Of a stretch of DNA of 64,000 nucleotides, positions 14,005 through 23,061 are shown one piece after another (within the stretch, counting starts at the first letter, position 1; every line of letters starts with the position of its first letter). The stretch spans positions 2,976,001 to 3,040,000 of the forward strand of contig JACAXG010000054.1 in the NCBI GenBank assembly GCA_018881555.1, read 5' to 3'. The translations under genes and the position numbers were made by a program. The notes under the pieces were generated by a model, which saw only the letters and a program-made list of their open reading frames with translations, made no database searches and was not told where the DNA came from. This stretch comes from Amblyornis subalaris (Eukaryota > Chordata > Aves > Passeriformes > Ptilonorhynchidae).

Positions 14005-15276
14005 AACAGTATTAAACAGGACAACCAGGTGATCAGGCCCAGCCAGCAGAGGTTTAACAAAGGCAAGTCCTGCTTGAACACCCTGATCTTTTATAACCAG
14101 GTGACCCAACTACTGGATGAGGGAAAGGCTCTGGACATAGCCTACCTGGCCTTCAGTAAGGCCTTTGATACTGCCTCATTCAGCATTCTCCTGGAGAAAC
14201 TGTAAGCCCCCAGCTTGGACAGGTGCACTCTTCATTGGGTTAAAAAACTGGCTGGATGGCCAGGCCCAGAGAGTGGCAGTGAATGGTGCCACATGCAGCT
14301 GTACACTGGTCACGAATGGTGTTCCTCTGGCCTCAGTACTGGGGCCAGTCCTGTCTAATATATTTATCAATGATCTGGACAAAGGGATTAAGTGCACTCT
14401 CAGTCAGTTCACAGGTGACACCAAGCTTGGCGGGAATGTTGATCTGCTGGAGGGCAGGAAGGCTCTGCAGAGGGATCTGGACAGGCTGGATTGATGGCCC
14501 GAGGCCAGTGGTATGAGGTTCAACAAGGCCAAGTGCCAGGTCCTGCACTTGGGTCACGACAACCCCAGGCAGTGCTANAGGCTTGGGGAAGAGTGGCTGG
14601 AAACTGACCTGGTAGAAAAGGACCTGGGAGTGCTGGCTGACAGCAGCTGAACATGAGCCAGTGTGTGCCCAGGTGGCCAAGAAGGCCAATGGCATCCTGG
14701 CCTGTATCAGCAATAGTGTGGCCAGCAGGACCAGGGCAGTGATTGTCCCTCTGTACTCAGAACTGGTGAGGCCACACCTCGAGTCCTGTGTCCAGTTCTG
14801 GGCCCCTCAGTACAATAAAGACATTGAGGTGCTGGAACAAGTCCAGAGAAGCGCAAGAGAGCTGGTGAAGGGTCTAGAGAGTGAGACATATGGCTGTGGG
14901 AGCTGGGGTTGTTTAGCCTAGGGAAAAGGAGGTTCAGGGATGACTTTATCACTCTCTACAACAACCTGAAACAAGGGTGTAGCCACGTGAGGGGCAGCCT
15001 CTTCGCCCAGAGAACAAGTAACAGGATGAGAGGAAATGGCCTCAAGCTACACCAGGGGATGTTCAGGTTGGACATCGGAAGTATTTCTTCACTGAAAGGG
15101 TGGTTAAACATTGGAACGAGCTGCTCAGCAAGTGGTGGAGTCACCATCCCTGGGAGCGTTCAAGAAACAACTGGATGTGGCACTGAGTGCTATGGTTTGG
15201 TTGATATGGTGGTGTTTGCTCAAAGGCTGGACTCAATGACCTTTAAGGTCTTTTCAGCCTTAATGATTCTATGATT
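14005..15276 (+). mobile_element. 5'-truncated CR1 LINE with reverse-transcriptase remnants and 3' tail
   Basis: About 1.27 kb, opposite in orientation to TIAM2. It starts inside ORF2 (frame reading Q-V-T-Q-L-L-D-E-G-K-A near 14095) and continues through [46 protein letters not shown], then [15 protein letters not shown] and [16 protein letters not shown], into the 3' UTR and the terminal 'attctatgatt' tail. The catalytic FADD motif reads FTGD (about 14409-14420), and frameshifts and stops interrupt the frame, so it is dead. Divergence looks moderate, so it is younger than the other CR1-like pieces here. Confidence 0.92.
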
Positions 15277-17241
15277 TCCTAAAGACTGGATATGAATTTA
15301 AGAGTCCTTGGCCTTCAAATCCCCGCTTGGATCATTAAATATCCCCTCTGCTAATCTAAAATCTTATTCAATTCCCGAGTGAGTAACAGGACACAGAACA
15401 GTTAAACCCTTTATGATTATCTATTAATTCAAAGTAATGCCATTTTCTTCTGTTTCCGTTTGAACTGATCAGGTGATCAGACACTAAGCACTGAATTCAA
15501 TTAACATAAAAGTTCTTCTCACGAAGCTTAATTTAGAACTATTTGTTCCCTTTCAGAATAAAATAAATCTTCCTTAACTGCATTTAAGCAGAAAAGCAAA
15601 TATACTATGTCCCCCTTTATCCACTAATGCTTAAAGTGTAATACATACTACAGTAATTTCCTATTATAATGGAATATTTGCACAGGTTGCAAATTTATCC
15701 CGGAGGAATGAGGAATCTAGTGAATGGACACATACATTTATTACACTGAATACTCGAGGTAATGCTGGCCTATGATATCAAGGCAACAAGCTGGATGATA
15801 GCCCTGGTATAATTATGTAATTAATTAGGTCTATCATAATTTTTGGTTTATGACACTAACTTTTATGTGCCACTAGTCAATTTAATGGCATTTTAAATTG
15901 AAATAAGGCCCCTGAGAGAGATGCTACTTACTGAATCACAAATCTTGTATTCAGATTTCTTTTAATTTCAAAAGATGACCTAATAAAATTGCTTTATAAT
16001 TAAATCCATTCTAACAGCTTCTCCTATGTGATTCTTTCTCTTCTCCCATTTTTAATTACGAAAAAAATTCCAATCAGAAAACAGTCGCCACCATAATTAC
16101 ATGCAAAAATCAGCCATCTCTTTTTGTACCTCTTGCTGTTCCCTTCACACAGCAGTGCATCCTGGCTAGCTTTCCTGCAGAATTTTACTAGCATCCTCCA
16201 GAGGTAGAGCAAGGAAACTACATCTTTTACACTGAAAAACTAGTTAAATTTGCCTCTATCTTGTTTGAAAAATGGTCAATGTGTGGGAAGAAAGGGGAGC
16301 AAAGCCCCACGTACTTTCTGTTTCAGACAGACATTTACAAGCATTCTGATACCACAAGATGTGGTTCTCTGGCAAAGTAGGATCAGCTAAAGGAAGGGAA
16401 GGGAGTCCCACAGCTCATCTCCACCCAGCATGCAGAGCCCCTCCATGTGCCACCTCCTATTTCCAGCTGAAAAGGCAACCCAGCAGTGGGCACTGGCACC
16501 TTCTTGGGGCTGGGAAGTTGTGATGTCATCCAGGAGCAGTCCTTACCACATGGGCACCTTCCCTGCCTGGTGCTCTGCATATGGAAACCTATGGGGATCT
16601 CACCCTGACACAGCACTCTTAGGATACATCCTCCATTCAATGTGTAATACAGTGGTATTACGCTGAGTAAGGAACGTGAGCAGGTAGAAGCAAAACAATC
16701 CTTATAAAAGCTGTTTTCATAGGCTTTATTCTACACAGTGNGCAGCTGTACCCAACGGGAACACATTATCATTGGATGGGAGCAGAGCTAAATGGCTCCT
16801 TTCTGAGGTGATGATGATTATTGCATTGAAGGTACCCTTAATGTACATGGTACTTTACCACACAGAAAGCATGGCAAACACAGAACAATACTCTGCTTCT
16901 GAATGCCATCACATCATTTCAACCACTGATGCCTGGGAAATGGATGTGTTGGAGATACCCAAGATGACACAGAACAGTTAAGAGAACACTTGATAGTACT
17001 GGATGGTACAGACAAACAGATTCAAATCTTATCATTTCCCTGCAGACATAATCATATTCTGTTCTATTTCTACTCCCTAGAAAATAATAAAATAACAGAC
17101 AGATATTGAGCATAAATGGAACTTAAACAGTTTGTACTTGTGTCTTTAAGGCAAGCACATCATTTTAATCACGATTGAGTTTTAAAAAACAGCGATACTG
17201 GAAGTGAGGTGAAAGTAATGGAGTTATTGTCAACCTCTTAC
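15277..17241. other. Intronic DNA with an AT-rich TAAT-motif block
   Basis: Unannotated intron next to exon 12. At 15809-15840 there is a cluster of homeodomain-type core sites (taattatgtaattaattagg). The surrounding 15680-15990 is AT-rich and free of recognisable repeats. A GC-richer patch (16390-16640) has open frames on both strands that match nothing I know. Confidence 0.4.
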
Positions 17242-17502
17242 CATTTGCTGTGTTCTTTTTGAAGTTATCTAGAAACTCTTCCAGGAGCTGTGACTGGTTT
17301 GGAGGGGGCAACAAACTCTTTGGGTCCCTGGAAATGTCGCCATCTGACCAGGACACACATAAGGGTTGCTGGGTTCCACAATGGTTTGTTCTCACTGTGA
17401 GCATCACACTTCTCTCTGAAAACAGTAACTCCATCTGCCTGAGGTCAAGATCAGACACAGCCTCTCCATTTATGCTCAGGATTTCATTGCCTACTCGGAG
17501 CC
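17242..17502 (-). CDS. TIAM2: TIAM2 coding exon 12 (PDZ end and linker toward DH), last exon in window
   Basis: Completes Gly954, encodes residues 955-1040 and gives one base of the next codon. Acceptor is rc catgttcccag|GGCTCC, preceded by a long pyrimidine tract; donor is GCAAATG|GTAAGA (phase 1). GLRVGNEILSINGEAVSDLD then LRQMELLFSERSVMLTVRTN complete the PDZ domain. The linker ends with the highly conserved SLLPPPNQSQLLEEFLDNFK and KNTAN. In human TIAM2 the next sequence is a linker of roughly 90 residues and then the DH domain; I found no matching exon between here and position 1. Confidence 0.97.
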
Positions 17503-18554
17503 CTGGGAACATGTGAAAGCAAAGAAGGAAAAAAGAAAAAAAAAAAAAATAGGTAATATAAAACAAAGGGTCACAAAGCAAACCTTATGCTGACTCACAT
17601 TTTATCTTTTTGGTTTTAATTCAAATAGCCTAATCTTACAACAATTCCATTAGAATCAATGGGAGCCTTATTTGTGCCATAATTGTATAGATTGACCTCA
17701 TGCTTTGGTAAGTCCTACCTATAGTACAGGAATCAAGTTGTTCTTGTTTAAAGATGATACAGAATTGAGTGGGTGGGGGAACAGCACAGCTTTCAAGAAG
17801 ATTAGAATAGAGGCACCTCTCACAATCAGATAGTACCAGTATACAGCACTATAACATATTTCATTATCTGGGAAGAACAAGGCACTAGTCACTAGATCAA
17901 ACTATTCACACAACACTGCAAAAACTAAGGATGGAGTTTTTATTAGCTTTTATATAAATCTAAACAGTGGCAACTACTGTCTTTTAAGGTCAGCAAAACC
18001 AAGTAGAAATTGCCATCAGGTAGCAAATTAATCTCTCTGTCTCAATTTATCAGGATTTATTTTTCAGAGAGCAGAACCCACGTGGTCCTCACACATGCTG
18101 TTGAAGAGAAGCACAGTTTCAGAGCAGCGCAGTGGAGAACGCCCTCACAGAAATGTATGCAGAAAACTAAACTATTCCGGGGAGGAAGGCTTTTTGCCAG
18201 CAAAAGTGGAAGTGATGGGTCATNGAAACTGACCAAGTCCATGAGGTTCCCTAGTGTGAGATGAACTCTTTCTCCAGTTTGTTCCTCTGTGCAAAAGCAC
18301 TCGGTCGGATGGCTGAACACAGACTTTGTCTCCAAGGGTGAACAAGAACTCTCCCCACTACATTGAAAGGATAATTCAGTTACTCTGTGTACACTATTTT
18401 TCCTACTATTACATACTTTCCATGGTTTCCAGGAAAGAAAACTCAACAGTAGAAGCCAAAAACCATTTCAGACAGCATTACTAAAGCTCCTTCAAGTTTT
18501 TTGACTTGAAAAAGATAATGAAGAATAGTTTTTAACACAAACATGATACAATAC
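17503..18554 (-). other. TIAM2: TIAM2 intron between exons 11 and 12
   Basis: 1.05 kb. Contains the pyrimidine tract of the exon 12 acceptor (A-run at 17529-17549 on the plus strand). Frames at 18010-18446 on both strands are unconnected to the gene. Nothing else recognised. Confidence 0.85.
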
Positions 18555-18647
18555 CTTCCTTGTATGCCAGTCCATCAGGGAGAACATCACTTACAAAGAT
18601 ACGGGTGAGATGCTCATTTTCAGCAACTTGGGCTGTGACAGCAAAGC
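18555..18647 (-). CDS. TIAM2: TIAM2 coding exon 11 (PDZ core)
   Basis: Completes Gly923, encodes 924-953 and gives the first base of Gly954. Acceptor is rc tctcttacttcag|GCTTTG; donor is AAGGAAG|GTATTG (phase 1). It encodes FAVTAQVAENEHLTRIFVSD then VLPDGLAYKEG: the peptide-binding strand after the G-F loop, then the classic PDZ turn. The TIAM PDZ binds C-terminal peptides of adhesion receptors such as syndecan-1 and CASPR family members. Only 31 codons long, so it was found by family alignment and phase. Confidence 0.95.
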
Positions 18648-19562
18648 CTGAAGTAAGAGAGGTTTAAATCAAATAAACTTTCTTCAGAACATTTCCCTCT
18701 TATTTTGTGTATTTAGTAGACTTTACATGAGAAGGAGGATACTTCTCATGAGAACACACCCACAGAGCATACAGAAATTATCACATGGTTTCCCAGTCAT
18801 TGTAAGGCCTGTTAAAATTAACAGGACTTTTCGACTCCCAGGAAATGCCATGCTCTGCTGTAAAAAAAAAAATTACATTTCAAAAATATATTTTCTACCT
18901 CAGCTCCATGACATTTCAATAACATAGCACAGCTCATCATTACAGTAAGACTTCTGCAGAGTGTCNATCAGACATAGAAGTGTCTTAAACAATTCCAAAA
19001 ACTAGAAACCCAAACTATAAAGCAGCAAACTATATAGACTAGTGAGTGGGAAAGGCCAGAAAATAATAATTCATAACAGACTTGCAGCTAAAGAACAGCA
19101 CAAAGCTGCCTTACAAAGGTATCCTTGCAAGGTATATAATTATTCCTAGGCATAACTGCTTCCCATGGATAAAAACCCTGTCAGAACTTGTTCCAAAGGA
19201 CACTTTTGATACTGTGCCANCAGAGGATCCCACTACAAGAAAAAATGGCAGACCTTGACCATTGCCTGACTGAGAGCACTTACATTAATCCTGGCAAAGG
19301 ACATTTGNTTTTCTGACAAGTCCATGCTTCAATTATTTGCCCAGTGTAGCAAAATTAGAAAGCGCACCCTTCCAAAACATAAGAAATGCACTTGCCAGGG
19401 GTAAAACAACCAGTTTGGGTCTTTGTTATAATGCCTCGAATTCTTTGCAGACTCACACTTTGAGCTGTCAAGGATGGCTCTATCTGCTCTCAGAAACAAA
19501 GAAGTCCTGAGGAGAGAAATTAAGCAATGAGGAGAATAAAAGAAGAATTCCTGGGAGCTTAC
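18648..19562 (-). other. TIAM2: TIAM2 intron between exons 10 and 11
   Basis: 0.9 kb, phase 1. No repeat or regulatory element recognised. Confidence 0.85.
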
Positions 19563-19641
19563 CATAATCACTTATGTTTTCAGTCTTCGTAAGATGAACA
19601 TGATAAACATTTAATGGACAAATTTCTATTTCATCATACAC
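19563..19641 (-). CDS. TIAM2: TIAM2 coding exon 10 (RBD end and PDZ start)
   Basis: Encodes residues 897-922 plus the first base of Gly923. Acceptor is rc ttttccaacag|GTGTATGAT; donor is GATTATG|GTAAGC (phase 1). The translation is VYDEIEICPLNVYHVHLTKT followed by ENISDYG. VYDEIE ends the RBD and HVHLTKT begins the first PDZ strand. The phase-1 intron cuts the glycine of the carboxylate-binding loop (DYGFAV after splicing). Confidence 0.95.
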
Positions 19642-20076
19642 CTGTTGGAAAAGAACAGTAACAGAAGTCATCAAATTATGAAAATGCAAGCATCAAAACC
19701 CAGATGCAGCATGAGAAACAAGCACAGTATTCTTCGCATCAAGACTTGCTGTTTTTACACAGAGAACTGTGTCACTGTGTAAGCATCACTGCTATCGGTG
19801 GGACTAAATTTAAGATCAAAAACGCACCCTGGAGTAGCAGCTGACACTCTGCTTTTATACTAAAAGCCTCATTCAAATCTTCAAACAGTTCTTGAAGAAA
19901 GTGCTTGCAATGCCCAGCCACCCGAAAGTGTGAACAAGGATGACAGAATGCAGTCCCAGAACAGCTTTAAAACTTTATTTTAGATCTAAATTTCACATAT
20001 TTGTAGGTGATAACTCAACTGCAGCTATAGACATCACAGAGCTTTATCAGAAAGGAATCACACTTTCCTGGTCTAC
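19642..20076 (-). other. TIAM2: TIAM2 intron between exons 9 and 10
   Basis: 435 bp, the shortest intron in the gene here, phase 0, with the weak ATA|GTAGAC donor. No other element recognised. Confidence 0.82.
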
Positions 20077-20172
20077 TATGTATTCATATGGTTCAGGAGC
20101 ACAATACTCAGTATTTTCATCAACCAGTCTTCTGAGTTGTAGGCCATAGTGTCTTGGCTCCAGCTGTTTCAT
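20077..20172 (-). CDS. TIAM2: TIAM2 coding exon 9 (second part of Ras-binding domain)
   Basis: Encodes residues 865-896 (32 codons, phase 0). Acceptor is rc tttcttccttag|ATGAAACAG. The translation begins MKQLEPRHYGLQLRRLVDEN and ends TEYCAPEPYEYI, matching the human block MRQLEPSHYGLQLRKLVDDN. The donor that keeps phase is ATA|GTAGAC, which lacks the usual AG before GT; it sits at the expected boundary (PYEYM in human), so I accept it with slightly lower confidence. Found by family alignment because the exon is short. Confidence 0.9.
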
Positions 20173-21600
20173 CTAAGGAAGAAAAAGAATGGAGTTTGGA
20201 ATTTGTTTTTTATTTCCAGAATCCTAGAAGACAGAAGTGACACACACACAAAAAGCTTCTGAAATCATGCAAAAGCAATTCTCAGAAAGTAATTTTCTGC
20301 CTATTTTTGTAGTATAAACAGAACTAGATGCACTGATTAAAAGATAAGGTTCAAGTGCAATTTCCATTTTGCCTTGCGATCCTCCCAAATCCGTTCACAA
20401 ACACTATGTCTTGGCTATTAAGATTAACTGAGCACAAATATATGTTTCCAAAGACATCACAACTGTTTTCTGTCCTTTTGAACTTAACACGGACAATCAT
20501 CTTTTTCTATGACTATTTCTAATGATTCAGTTCTGCTCAGCAACTTTTGCTTCTGATGTAGAAAATGTACATGCACATATGGGCAGTTAGGAGAGGGGAT
20601 GGGATGGCAAGCAGGTTCCCTAAGGGTTTGCCTTTATTAGATTTTATTTTTATTGCTGGGTTTCATCTATGATCAGAGAGTTTCACCTTTTTTTTTTTTT
20701 TTTAAACCACATGAGGTCAAAGCAAAGATCCTGTCTCAACAGGAAGTCAAAGGGAAATAGGAACATTCCCAAAGGATATTAGCTCTGAAAGTGCTCTGAA
20801 AGGCTCTGAAAAATCAGGATACTGGTGAGACCACAGCACAAAACATTTCATTTTAGCATATTAATAGAGCAACAATTCTAAAACAGGAGGAAGCAACATT
20901 TCCAAAAGAAGAGGAATGACAGCCTCCCTGAGGGTTATTTAACCACTTTAACCCACCTCTGCAGCTTACAAAATCTAACTCCACAGAGTAACTAGTAATT
21001 AACTTTTTATTATATGCTATAGTTTACAAGTTACATGTGTTCTGTATCCTGAAAAACTTAATTCAGATGCACAAATTTTTGTATATGTCCAATCCAAAAA
21101 CTTCAGACGGAAAACAGAAATGAGAAAAGTATGAACCCCATAAAGCATGGATGAAGTGGGAAAAAAAAAACAAAAACAAAAACAACCCTTTTGAACTTTA
21201 GCCTTATCCACATAGCATTCAAACATTTTCTGTTAAGAAGAAAGATTCCTTACACTCACCAGAGCAGAATGAAAATGTAAGAAGGAAAAGAACCAGGATA
21301 GATGAGCAGAAAGTATTCAGCATTAGAGAATGCTTATGAAAAGCTTTACACACAGAATAGAAAGACAAAATAAAACAGAAAAACATTAAAGAAAAGGATC
21401 AAGGAATTTAAAACTAAATTTTCATGCGATACAGACAACGAAAATTAAAAGTTAGCTTTACAATTACAAATATTTTGGAATGATGGAGTAAGACAGGTAA
21501 GGAATTTCCTTTTCAACTTAATTGTACTTTTATAAATTTTATTTCCTTCTTTAGGAGTCTGGCATGGCACCGTAAGGATTTCAAAATGTTCTGGCTCTTC

Positions 21601-21618
21601 TGTGCCACCTGGTGGCCA
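21601..21618 (-). promoter_or_regulatory. CTCF-like motif / palindromic E-box
   Basis: The minus-strand reading TGGCCACCAGGTGGCACA fits the CTCF core consensus CCASNAGRKGGC at every position of the 12-mer. The core is also a near-perfect palindrome (gccacctggtggc) with a CAGGTG E-box in the middle, so ZEB/SNAI or bHLH binding is an alternative. Confidence 0.35.
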
Positions 21619-21696
21619 AATCATGTCTCAGCCAATCCTTTCAGCCTGACAGGGTACAGTGAATCTTTTAAAAGTAAAGCCAAACATTAAAGGTTT

Positions 21697-21765
21697 TCTC
21701 CAGGATTCAGTCTCCACCAGAAGAAGCCACAAAAAGATGGCTTCTTCTTAATGACATCCTGGAGA
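21697..21765. ncRNA. Pre-miRNA-like 69-nt hairpin
   Basis: Near-palindromic intronic segment. The outer arms TCTCCAGGAT (21697-21706) and ATCCTGGAGA (21756-21765) pair over 10 bp. A GTC/GAC step pairs inside a small asymmetric internal loop. The inner arms AGAAGAAGCCA (21719-21729) and TGGCTTCTTCT (21738-21748) pair over 11 bp with an 8-nt A-rich loop (21730-21737). Total length and stem-loop shape suit a microRNA precursor on either strand, as a TIAM2 intronic or antisense transcript. I do not recognise the arms as a known miRNA. It could instead be a remnant of a palindromic repeat. Confidence 0.3.
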
Positions 21766-22893
21766 TGCACTGGGACTTGGCTAAATTAATGTGCTTATTT
21801 TGATTTTAAAAACTATAGTTTACTCTGGATTGTTAAATTATATCTTTTTTTCTGATATTAGCAGGTGAAAAGAGCCATTAAATTGGGTCTTTTCCATCAT
21901 TAGAAGCCTCAAAATTCATTAACTTCAAACCAGTTCAATGAGCTCACAGAAATTCACCCTAACCTATGCCAAAAGCTACAGCTGGATCTTGTCCAGCACA
22001 GGACTCCTGTTTTCCCCTTGTGAAGTAAATAAAAGATATTTACCAGTTGTCCAGAAAACAAAATTCAGGGGCAAAAAGTTAGTTTTTCCCAAAAGCTTGT
22101 TAGTACAATTTAAGTGCCTTGAATCGTGAAGTTAGAGCTAAACTCAAGCACTGACACATGTTGAGACAGAAGTGTTAAGTATATTACAATGTTCTACAGG
22201 TGCTGGTGTTTTGTTTGTAGCTAAAACTGGTATTTCTATTTTACCTTCAACCTGTGACTCAGTTTTCTGCCCCATAATCTACAGCAATCCCTCTCAAATT
22301 GCCAGCACTGACTTTCAGAAGGCAATCCACTCTGAAATTCACAAGTAGTGCTTGCATTTAATTAAGCGCTTAAAACGGTCCTTTCAGAAGCAAACACATA
22401 TGATAGCCTTTGTCACAGCAGTCTTAAATGTCTTAATCTCCTGGCTCTAACTCAACCAGTCCCTGTTGCTCCTCTGTGATTAACTTGCACAGAAGACCCG
22501 GGTTTGCTGCAAGGACATCACGGAATGGATGCGTGCTGAGACTCCCCAGGGCTGACTGCCTGGCAAACTGTCACTGCTCCTTAAGTGCCCCCTGTGTGCT
22601 GTCTCCAGCAATACTTTTTGAAAACCTTTCCACAAGCCTGCTACCTTGGCTACAACACATAAAAAACACAGCTAAGGGAAGAGAGCGACGTGCCCTGACA
22701 CAGTGACAGGGAGATGCTGGTATTATATTACTATGTATTGTTAATAGTACATATTATCTCATCACCGTATTATTATATATAATAGTGATAATCTTATCAC
22801 TATTTTCACTATTTAAGCATCCTCTGATACACTACGTTTCTTCTCAAGTCCACAGCTACTAACAAGGAGCAATTGTGCATGAAAAATAAGTAC

Positions 22894-23061
22894 CTTGCAT
22901 GCCAAAGACAAAACATCTTCCACCCTGTGCTCTGGCTTGAGTGTCAGCGCCACTCCCTGGCCGTCACAGAAATGAACATACGTCTGTGTTTCCCACGCAT
23001 TCTCCTTCTGGATGCTCTCCGGCACTGAGCAGTAGACATTCAAAAAATCGTCGACTTGCTG
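22894..23061 (-). CDS. TIAM2: TIAM2 coding exon 8 (first part of Ras-binding domain)
   Basis: Encodes residues 809-864 (56 codons with the distal acceptor). The start is ambiguous: rc tgttttcag|CAG|CAAGTC offers two tandem acceptors 3 nt apart, giving QQVDD or QVDD. Donor is GCATGCAAG|GTACTT. The RBD begins at about residue 831 with ETQTYVHFCDGQGVALTLKP and ends in EHRVEDVLSLACK, the ubiquitin-like fold segment that binds activated Ras in TIAM proteins. Human TIAM2 starts this exon at VDELL as I recall, so one or two Gln residues here are extra. Confidence 0.96.

Larger units (their letters stand above)
20173..22893 (-). other. TIAM2: TIAM2 intron between exons 8 and 9
   Basis: 2.7 kb, phase 0. 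Holds the CTCF-like palindrome at 21601 and the long hairpin at 21697 (listed separately), and an AT-rich stretch (22721-22815). Confidence 0.85.

Noticed and set aside
14165..15274. Open frames resembling a reverse-transcriptase gene
   Set aside because: This is a 5'-truncated CR1 copy with a broken catalytic motif, frameshifts and stops, so it is annotated as a mobile element only.
16383..16640. Minus-strand 85-codon frame considered as the next TIAM2 exon
   Set aside because: The translation does not match the TIAM2 post-PDZ linker or DH domain, and no phase-2 acceptor fits.
22720..22815. AT-rich imperfect inverted repeats (tattatatataatagtgata...)
   Set aside because: Simple AT-rich sequence next to exon 8; the pairing is expected from composition.
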